A stretch of DNA of 64,000 nt. Source: Hippasteria phrygiana. Its lineage: Eukaryota; Echinodermata; Asteroidea; Valvatida; Goniasteridae. Below the pieces are notes generated by a model, which was not told where the DNA came from, did no database searches, and saw only the letters and a program-made list of their open reading frames with translations. Positions 55,674 through 64,000 of this stretch are shown here, in pieces. The stretch is taken from the NCBI GenBank assembly GCA_037893225.1, contig JAZGUH010000362.1:1279501-1343500 (forward strand), written 5' to 3'. A program made the position numbers and the translations under genes. Within the stretch, counting starts at the first letter, position 1. Each line of letters starts with the position of its first letter.

Positions 55674-56326
55674 AAAGTTCAACCGGCACACAATGTACTC
55701 CACATGTAGTGTGCACATTAAGTTGGTAACCGGCTGCGAGGCATGTTGATTATGGGGGAATAGGGCACAAAGCTTGTGTGCATAGTTACTTCCCAACCAG
55801 GATCACTTGGCCAGGCAGCCCCCTCAAAGTTGGCGCATGTACAAGTAGCAGGTCCTTATTTGTTTTGCCAGTATCGATCAATTTATGATTTAACACTCAT
55901 ATGAATTCATGCTGAATTGCACATTGGTGAAATATCAACTTCTAGAACATTAGCAGACAGGTGCAAACCCAATCAACTGATGCAAAAAGTAATCACACAA
56001 CAATTATTTGAACAGAAGCCAACCATTATTCCCTCTAAGGACCTCATTATTATGGAGTTAAACAAGTTTTCTTAACAATGAAAAGTCCTCCTTGGAAAAA
56101 AACAGGATTACAAAGAATTGTTCCAGTGATGATGTAGGCCCATATTGCTTGAGACTGGTCTTCAACTAAAGCTCGCTAAGTATGAAAATCACAGGGAGTT
56201 TTCACTGGTAACCTGCTTTTACTAAGCAAGACTTTTCATGCTAACCAATGTTTATGCTTAGCAGCTCTGTGAAATTGGTCCCTGGTATCAATAAGTTTTT
56301 AGGAGAAAACTACAACATCCAGTCCT
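55674..56326. other. Spacer between the two inverted element copies
   Basis: No gene recognised. Confidence 0.5.
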
Positions 56327-56804
56327 GAAGGTTGCACACCAGTAAATCAACTTCCATAAACCCAAATGATAAATACGCCAATATCCAAAATTCAGGAAAA
56401 ATACTTACGACTCTCCAAGGTGTTTGAGACACACATCAAATTTAAGCTTATTTCATCATTTTTCAGTTTCTGTTCAATTTTCTGGGGATTAACAAATGAC
56501 TTTTGGGAGAAATTTCCATCCAAAGATGACCCCCCCCCCTGAAAGTAGTCCCGTAGCCCATCGCCAGCGTGAAAGATGTTGCCGACGCTCCATTGCAAAA
56601 TACAGCACTTTTAGGGCCTCATTTCATCCAAATTTCACAGTAATACAAGCTTGCAGTCCTGTGCACGGCTTCCAGCCTTCTCTTTAACAAACCCTCAAGT
56701 TCGTGGCCCACAAAAATGCTCTAAAAGCAGAGAATTTGAGGGGGCGCAAATCGTGATTTTGGCCGGCGTAGGCAATTATAGCCGATTTACTGGTCTGCAA
56801 CCTG
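56327..56804 (-). mobile_element. GGTTGCA..CCAGTAAAT element, copy B
   Basis: Starts GGTTGCACACCAGTAAATCA and ends CGATTTACTGGTCTGCAACC; TGAA directly flanks both ends. Inverted relative of copy A with several indels, including a poly-C run at 56531. Confidence 0.8.
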
Positions 56805-57394
56805 AACGCTTACAAGTACTGGAAGACACATGCAACCTGGAGTTGCCGCCACACTCCTTTTGACAATGACCATCAACCATGGATGCTAAGGACCCCAAGG
56901 GCCCCGTAAATCACTCTAAACAGCCCCAACAAATGATCCATCTGGGACCCCCACTGCAACTGTATTGGTGTTTCTGGGCCAAGCTAGGTAGCTGGCATTG
57001 GACCTCGGGTCTATCAAGCATCAAAGACAGTGGGACTTGTCACGTCCAAGCACAACCTGCTGATGGGGCATTTATAAGAGTATGATAGCATTGGTGGAGG
57101 CCACACATTTGCAGGCAGTGTTTGTACTCTGCAGGATACCACGTAAACATGAACTACCAAACGTGTTAAAGTTGAGCTCAATCCATCATCGGAGTCGTGC
57201 AAAAACAATGAAAAACCATTCCTAGTGCTTTTGTGCACGTTCATAGGCACCTATTTTGATTGTTGAAATCGTAGCAAGCCATAGTGGGAAGTCGAAAGAC
57301 GGCAACACATCTCAGAAAACTTTCAGACTGAAACTAATCCATTTTATTTGGAAAAACTGACTAGGTAAATTTGAATAAATGTTCAAAGTGAACG

Positions 57395-57550
57395 TGACTT
57401 CTAGTTCTGACTAGCACCCACCCGAACAAAGATATTGAAAATTTTGGGAGACCGCCAACATAGGGCGAGATAGCTCAGTTGGCAGAGCACCGGTACGGTA
57501 TTCCGGAGGTCGCAGGTTCGAATCCCACTCCTGCCAGTTTTCTTTGTTTC
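57395..57550 (+). mobile_element. tRNA-derived SINE, plus orientation
   Basis: The tRNA-like head is 57464-57536: GGCGAGATAGCTCAGTTGGC, GAGCACCGGT, B box GGTTCGAATCC, acceptor 3' strand CTCCTGCCA. As in the copy at 41545, position 33 is C, which argues against a functional tRNA. The same GACTAGCACCCACCCGAACA leader is present. Confidence 0.75.
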
Positions 57551-57596
57551 AAAATGTTATTTTTTGATCATTACCAAAGCTATATCATACCTTTAA

Positions 57597-57700
57597 ATCC
57601 TAACCCTGCTGAATCCAACGGGATCCAACAATTTGATATTCTCTTTGGACCCTGTTGGATTGAGCAAGTAACTCAATTGGGGGGGGGGGGGGGGGGCGGG
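57597..57700 (+). repeat. CCCTGCTGAATCCAAC unit and poly-G tract
   Basis: Single diverged unit of the family arrayed at 19101 (CCTGCTGAATCCAACGGGAT, then GACCCTGTTGGATTGAG inverted), followed by 18 G at 57679-57696. Confidence 0.65.
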
Positions 57701-58165
57701 CGGGCACCTTTTTGTAAAATTTAGGCTCTATTTCATAAAAGTTCTTGACTTAGGAATTTTGGGAAGAATACCGGTACTTGGGAAGACTACCGGTAATTGT
57801 TCCTAACCTAGAAATGTTGGAGAAAGTGTTGATGCAAAAATACGGACGGTCATTCTAACACTGATCACAGTTCCTTGATAAGGCACGTACGTCCTTCGAC
57901 GATGCTGGAATTATTAATTATTTCCAAGCCAATGGGCTTATTGCCACTGTCATTATTCACGAATTTGTCAACCTCATTCTGTCTGAGAAGCTAGCCAAGC
58001 GAATAAAAATTTTTCCCACCATGAGACAACAAAGTTTCCATGATCCGCGGTGACATTTTAAAACTCAAATATTTGCAGTCTGGATTTGAATGATTGAACG
58101 TTCTGGGGGACGTACTGAGAAAAAAAAACAGCCAAATGTGCTCAACACACAAAACCATGGATTAA

Positions 58166-58779
58166 AGGGACACATTGCCTTCAAATGTCATGAAATTTTG
58201 CTGTTTAGAAATGTTCCTTACCTTTGATAAGAGTTGTTCATGCAAAAAAACACGTATAATGTGTTGTAATTAGTGAGTAGTGATTACAAAACAAAACATT
58301 TGCCGCTTACCCCTGACATCTGACCCGCGAAACATAGACTTATTTCCAGTACTAAATACCACCGTCTAAATAATGCGCAAAATACGCTGTAAGACTAGAG
58401 TCTTAAGTTAGGCTGGCGCCGCAGCCAGTGGCCTTGTGAACCTATCAGATGATCGCCAGGTACAATTCTCTACCTCGCGACACATACATATCGCCAGTGC
58501 TGCGCGCCGTGCCACAGTACATCAAAATGGATCAACAGAACGTACTTCAACCAGATGCGACTGGAAATACGACTGGTGAACACAGTCCGCCATTTTGTGG
58601 AGTCAAAAATTTGGTTCTACAAAATGGCGGACCGTTATTTGTCACGAAATTAAACAAAAACCACGCAATTTGAAGGGATAGTTATGTGAATCTTTATATT
58701 CTACTTTTAAAAAAGCTTCCCAACCATATCCATTTCAGTTTTATAGCCCAAATCGCAAAATCCAAAGCAATGTGTCCCT
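58166..58779. mobile_element. TTAA-flanked TIR element (AGGGACACATTGC)
   Basis: 614 bp between TTAA at 58162 and TTAA at 58780. Ends AGGGACACATTGCCTTC and AAAGCAATGTGTCCCT. TTAA flanks suggest a piggyBac-type mechanism; the ends differ from the CCCCTTG group. Confidence 0.7.
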
Positions 58780-58783
58780 TTAA

Positions 58784-59737
58784 AAACATTTTCAGGCTAA
58801 AAATCTTACATTCATTCAAAGTTTGGAGGGGGGGAGGTTGAATACTGTCTGGAACAATTTCGGCTTTGAAGATGTGAAATTGTCCAGCTTTGCTTGGGAA
58901 GAATCCGACACAATATGAACAATGCTGGTTGAACCGGTTCAACGCTCTGCTTCGGCAAAGGTTTTGAGGGAATGGGAACAATAAGCTTTTTATGGCTTAC
59001 TTTTCACAATGGCCATTATATATTGATGCAAGGGACTGGCCTTGGGGGGATGATTACCCCGGATTACATAAAAAAACACTTAAATGACGATTATGATCGG
59101 CATACAAAACTTGGCCCATTTCCTACCCTTGTGCATCAGTACTATTCCTCTGTGCAACATTTCCGATTCTAATTGATAAACTTGCTCCACAAACGAAAAA
59201 AATAAATAAATAGAACAAAACACAGCAACCACCTTATTTACCCTCGATACCATTTTAAGACTCTGAAGGGACTGTTCGGAAAATTCCTTTGAGGGGTACA
59301 TTAACCCTAACTCCCTTTTTTGGCCTAATTAAGTGAATCAGTGCATAACCGACTTTTCAAAGATCGGTCTCAACAGAGGCTGAATTACAAACGAAATAAA
59401 CCCAATCCACACAAATTTAAAAGATTTGTGAACCCTTTCCAGCCACAAATGTCACATTACATTTTACCGCACCATATGTCACCCATTGGCGGCTTATCAA
59501 CTTCTCTTCAAGTCTGAAATTCAGATTGCTGCATTACAAGTATACAACTACTGGATAGAGAAGTTTAAAGACATTGACTCTCTGCTTACTAAACTTGTTA
59601 CAACTGTACTGTGGCTTTGAAAATACTAAGTAGTTTAATACACACCTCCTACAGCGGACTTCTATTGAATTTTCTGTTACAATTTAAACCAGCTAATTAT
59701 AAACATAACTATAACCACTGGACTAAGACAATTGTGA
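58784..59737. other. No gene recognised
   Basis: AT-rich sequence without supported features. Confidence 0.5.
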
Positions 59738-60174
59738 ACGGCTCTGCAAAAAGGGATATTATGTCGCACTATGTGAAAACACAAACAGGGAAGTTCTATG
59801 TGAAGCGGGCGAACAAATCTTCATGTAAGTGATATGTTTTGTGTTTGGTTTGTTGGCTTCTGTTATATCTGTATTTTCAGAATTTATTTTCAGAAACATT
59901 AATATTGATGAATCAAGATGAAAAAATAAATGTTGATAAAAATTACTTCTATCTTATTTCTTTGCACTTTTTGTGTTTAAAGGCCTGTATCTCTAAACGC
60001 ACTTACGTTAAATTGGGGAAATAGGAGTATACAAATGTCAAGATATCTTGAGAACACAAAATGCCACAGGGGTCAAACCTACACCAAATTAAAGCTTAGA
60101 ATGTGACAAATTCAACTATGTATATAACCAATTTTTCAAATTTTGCGACATAATAGCCCTTTTTGCAGAGCCGG
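59738..60174. mobile_element. TIR element with GGCTCTGCAAAAAGGG ends
   Basis: ACGGCTCTGCAAAAAGGGAT with ATTATGTCGCA and the inverse TGCGACATAATAGCCC with TTTTTGCAGAGCCGG. Relative of the element at 4558-5004 that was gained in duplication unit 2. Confidence 0.8.
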
Positions 60175-62522
60175 TCAGAATTACTCTTAGGTTAAGCCTA
60201 TAGTTTCCATATCGCTGTTGCGCCTTCACAGACTGCGCAGACATTACGCGGAACCGTTGTAAGCGGGACGTGCTGCGATGTCTGGAGGGCACTGCGATCG
60301 ATCCGATACGCGAAGTAATGATTGCGTCCATGCATCTGCTAGCTTGTCCAATATGGCAGCGCTCAACAAATAATTCTTATTGGAGTGCACACTCTTTTGG
60401 GTTTTGAGTCTCATGTTTTGTAGGAGACGTTGCATAAAATACAAGCGGAAACATCGGGTACCCTGCATGGCATTGTGGGATTGATTCTGTGATGCAACCC
60501 GACAGAAAGGCGTTTCCATTTTTCAATTTCAATACATACATGTACATTTATTTACTTTCCTTATCATTGTAGGAACATGAGCACATTTTAGATTTTATCC
60601 CCAGCTCTACAGAACCCCCCGTTGAGTTCATTAATTGAAAAAGAGCTAGCTCAAAAGCTGCCCTCCGTCTGAACATACCCTGCGAGTTATAGGTGTAACG
60701 TGGATCTTCCATAAGAAAACTCCAGGACAACTTTTATTTCATCAGGACAACTATTGGAAAAAGTTACTGACAGCAAAAAATTGGCCAACAGAGCCATTAT
60801 CATGTAACCGGTACCTCTCCCATTTCAATCAGCAATCCAATGCAGATGGCACAAATATGGGAATCGCATGACAGAATTACTGCTGCGCACCCCTCGAGTG
60901 ACTAATGGCCCCATTCGGTGGGACAAGGGAGGGGAATTTGAGATTGTTTTTATTATATAAAATAGTTTTCCACTGATTTTTGTCACAATACATCAGTACC
61001 ACTCAAAAATTTTGTTTAGCGGGAAAAAAAAATCGACATCTAACCGAGTATTTAAAAAGTTAGACCTGGAATCGACTTCAAGATGTTTATGTTTGTAACA
61101 TATCAAACGTGTAACATTTCTGGACAGACATTTGTCACATAATGTCCGACCATGGTTGAACATAATATATATCACATATTAATTTGTTAAAATACCCCAA
61201 AATTTGTTACAATTTCCACTGATAACAATTCTGACATTGTTAGAGATGTAAACTGACCAACATTTTGGAATGTTACTAAATTCCTCTTTCTTTTTTCCCC
61301 AGTCAATAATAAAATAATGTCCGTCCATGTTACAAACATAATGTCTTGAAGATGACCCTCTAATTTCTTATACATCCAGAGTGTTGTCCTATTTTTTGTG
61401 TCAGTGTGATCACTATCAGCTCTGGAAAGCATCCGAAAAACATTTGGGCAAAATACTTGATTTGATGTCCCTCTTCCATGTCTTACTCCCATTGCTATCT
61501 TTTGATGTGAAACGGTCCCTATAGTGTGGATAGACCCCCCTCCCAAAATGAAAACGATCCGGCCCAGCGTAACTCACACAACGTCCGGGCATTTGGGCTG
61601 TCTGCAAACAAAAGTTACGGGATTTGTGAAAAGTTGCGAACCTTCCTCCCAGCACCCATCACTGTGGCTCTGCTGCCGGTGAAAACACACACAAAAAAAC
61701 AGCACCATGCCGGAATTACAAGCTGATGGGGCCAATGTCCTAAAACATCTCCATTTTCACATTCAATTAAACTGTAGACGCTCCAGGGAGACCCAAGCAC
61801 TGGGGGTGAATACAAAACAAATGGAGAGCTGACAGAAATACAACCAGTTAATACCGCAGCGCCAACTTCACCAGCCAAAACCATGCACTAGGGAATATTG
61901 GTCGTGATGAAGTACTGTACGTGAACATGAATGTATACATATACAAGCAATCTCACTCATCAGGACTTGCATCTCAGGGGATAAGCCGCAGAAGTTGTCC
62001 TGGCAATGCACACAATATTTTCGGTGGTGTCATCTGTACACCTTAAAAGAAATGCTTAATAATATATGTGTTCTTTGCTCTATGATAAGGACTTTATGAC
62101 TGGCAAATAGCCAGGGGAACAAACTATGAGTTAATGAAAAACAAGGCACTCTCTTTGCGGAAAATGGACGGTATGGCATCCTAACTTGATTGGATCATAA
62201 AGCTAACGGCTCGGGCTACCAGGATATTTTTCTTACATCTTTCGGCAAAAGCACATTATCACCAAAAGGAAGGACGTTACAAAACCCACATATATCACCA
62301 AGGGGCACTTAATTTGCCATTTGTTTGGTGACAATTTGTACTAGTCTGGCTGACTGGTAACACAATGTAGCACAAAGCACTGGCCAATGTGATTGCTGAT
62401 TGGCCGGTAAGAATTTATTGAGCTGCCAACTCTCAGTATCCACTTAACTGGACAGCTAATCATAGCAATACATTTTTTTTAATGTTCCAAACGTTTTAAT
62501 TGGACCTGAACCCTGTCATTTC
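60175..62522. other. No gene recognised
   Basis: 2.3 kb without a supported gene, RNA or clear repeat. Presumably intron of, or upstream of, the RBM24/38-like gene. Confidence 0.5.
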
Positions 62523-62612
62523 TTAACCCTATGGCCCTGCTAAATCCAACAATTTCCAACAAAACTTAAATGAGAGGCCTGCTAAATACAACAAAATCCA
62601 ACACCAAATTTG

Positions 62613-62839
62613 CAGAGATGTAGTCGAGTTCATCACAAGTCCCTGCAAGTCCCTGCAAGTCCATCACAAGCCCTCCAGTCATAATCCCAATCGCAAGCTA
62701 TTCAAATGAGCTTTTGACAAAGGCATATTCCTTTGTCATTGTTCATCCAGTTACTTGTGACCGGCTTTATGAAAAGACTTCTGACTGGGCTTGCGAAAGT
62801 ACTTGTGAAAGGACTTGCAGGGACTCAACTCCAACTCTG
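62613..62839. mobile_element. hAT-type MITE, relative of 10094-10508
   Basis: Ends CAGAGATGTAGTCGAGT and ACTCAACTCCAACTCTG. Flanks CAAATTTG (62605-62612) and CAAATTTT (62840-62847) match at 7 of 8. The interior CAAGCTATTCAAATGA...TTCCTTTGTCAT...GTTACTTGTG is shared with 10185-10250. Subterminal repeats (CATCACAAGTCC left, CTTGTGAAAGGA right) are present but not amplified. Confidence 0.82.
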
Positions 62840-63500
62840 CAAATTTTGTTGGATTCTGCAGTGTACCACCTACACACCAGCCTTGGCATTTTGGAGCCAC
62901 CCTGCCGAATCCAACAAAATCCAACTAAAAGAAGCTTGCTTCTACCCTGCTAAATAAAACCAAATCCAACAGGTATAATTAGGGGTGTGCATCGAAACCG
63001 GGTACCCGAGTACCCGATCGTTCGTGTCAGGAACCGGTTCCAGATTATGGAATCGAGTACCCGTACAACTTTAGTAACTTCCCAGATAATGAAAAAGGAA
63101 AGGTTTTGAATATTATTTGTCGGGAATTTAAAAAAATTAGAACCCGACTACCTGGGAAATAAGCACTGATTTCACATTTATGACGCTCACAAAAGTTGAC
63201 AAAGGGAATTTTCCGGTCGCATTTTTAGTTGTGTGGGTATGGATAAGAGCCTCGACAAAGAAATAATAGCATGCCTCATTCCACAATAAATACAACTGTA
63301 TAAAGCTTCCAGACAACCGTCTTTTGTGATATGCCGGCACATGCATGTACAGCACACGCAAAGGTGGAGAAGTGATCCTGTTTACTAGACAGGCATGAGA
63401 TTTTTCAGACTTATGTCTGAAATTGGACTTTTTAAATCTCAGAGAAAGACGTTATTATTACAACTTCCAGGATTGGAAGTTTTGGGTTGGGTTTCTTTAA

Positions 63501-63851
63501 CCCCTTGAGTACGGTATTTTACGGGAGACGTCAGGGGGGCCGCGGCGGCTCTGGCAGCCAAGCGAACCGCTACAATGTGTTTGTGCAGTCAAGCGTAACC
63601 TATACACAATAATCCAACAATGGATTGAAACTGCACAAACAGCGGCCAATGGCGTCATCCGGCCTGGTGGCACTGTTTAATCCAACAATGGATTGAAACT
63701 GCACAAACAGCGGCCAATGGCGTCATCTGGCCTGGTGGCACTGTTTAATCCAACAATGGATTGAAACTGCACAAACAGTGGCCAATGGCGTCATCTGGCC
63801 TGGTGGCACTGTTTTTTTGCGCGCCATATTCCGCCATCCGTACGCAAGGGG
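63501..63851. mobile_element. piggyBac-like MITE nested in the hAT element
   Basis: TTAA at 63497-63500 and 63852-63855. Ends CCCCTTGAGTACGG and CCGTACGCAAGGGG are inverted. Interior GTTTGTGCAGTCAAGCGTAA links it to 24275 and 892. Carries a 68 bp triple repeat. Confidence 0.88.
63611..63814 (+). repeat. 68 bp tandem repeat, three units
   Basis: Units start at 63611, 63679 and 63747 (AATCCAACAATGGATTGAAA ... GGCCTGGTGGCACTGTTT) and differ at only two or three bases in total. Confidence 0.97.
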
Positions 63852-64000
63852 TTAACGGGTACCCGGGTACCCCTATTTTTTTCAATCGGGTAGCCGGTTC
63901 TTTTACTACCTGTAAATGCACACCCCTAGGTATAATTAGCATCCACCCTGCTAAATATGACAAAATCCAGCAAGTAATAGCAGAGTCTACCAGTACCCTG

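Larger units (their letters stand above)
62980..63928. mobile_element. hAT-type element, 949 bp, perfect 8 bp target duplication
   Basis: Ends TAGGGGTGTGCAT and ATGCACACCCCTA; flanked by GGTATAAT at 62972-62979 and 63929-63936. GGGTACCCGAGTACCCG-type words lie inside both ends; similar words at 21863-21945. It hosts the TTAA element at 63501-63851. No transposase frame. Confidence 0.9.
62523..64000. mobile_element. CCCTGCTAAATCCAAC-family element, left end to window edge
   Basis: Starts TTAACCCTATGGCCCTGCTA and contains scattered CCCTGCTAAATACAACAAAA units at 62530, 62578, 62898, 62947 and 63945. The stretch GTTGGATTCTGCAGTGTACC with CACACCAGCCTTGGCATTTT (62847-62890) also occurs at 18365-18410. 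Two hAT-type elements (62613 and 62980) are inserted. Right end not in the window. Confidence 0.6.

Noticed and set aside
57464..57536. Functional tRNA-Thr gene
   Set aside because: The cloverleaf, A box and B box are present, but position 33 is C, the anticodon stem has a mismatch, and the same flanks occur at 41545. A SINE is the better reading.

Overview
This is a 64 kb stretch of animal genomic DNA that is almost entirely intron and intergenic sequence. Two protein-coding loci can be supported, both on the minus strand. Six coding exons with matching GT-AG splice sites and compatible phases (27022 down to 16117) encode the N-terminal 221 residues of an adenylyl cyclase-associated protein (CAP/Srv2). 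One terminal exon (52746 to 52419) encodes the Tyr/Ala/Gln/Pro-rich C-terminus of an RNA-binding protein of the RBM24/RBM38 (SEB-4) family. The rest of CAP (proline-rich, WH2 and CARP parts) and the RRM exons of the RBM gene were not found and presumably lie outside the window.

The organism is a metazoan with large introns and a very high density of short non-autonomous DNA transposons. Frequent TACATGTA-like words, C/G homopolymers and abundant inverted-repeat elements suggest a marine invertebrate deuterostome such as an echinoderm, but no sequence here proves this.

Layout. 1-7660: a recent tandem duplication of a ~3.75 kb unit that ends in a ~42 bp minisatellite; the second copy carries an extra transposon. 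7660-16110: repeat-dense DNA with a Tc1-like element, a hAT-type MITE whose subterminal 12 bp repeat has expanded to 19 copies, nested elements, and a satellite that reads like serial copies of the CAP exon 6/intron junction. 16117-27041: the CAP exons, with a 44 bp minisatellite, a 2.4 kb inverted-repeat element and a piggyBac-like MITE in the introns. 27-38 kb: hAT-like pieces and a cluster of large foldback elements, three of them with 8-9 bp target duplications. 38-50 kb: CRE-motif (TGACGTCA) rich repeats, CRE-bearing MITEs, a tRNA-derived SINE and long poly-C/poly-G tracts. 50-52.7 kb: AT-rich DNA and the RBM24/38 last exon. 53-64 kb: hAT, piggyBac-like and other MITEs, ending in a three-level nest (hAT holding a TTAA element holding a 68 bp tandem repeat).

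No intact transposase, reverse transcriptase, rRNA, CRISPR array or prokaryotic gene cluster was seen. The most unusual observations are the splice-junction-derived satellite at 14.9-16.1 kb, the transposon-internal minisatellites, and the degenerate RLE motif at the CAP N-terminus.
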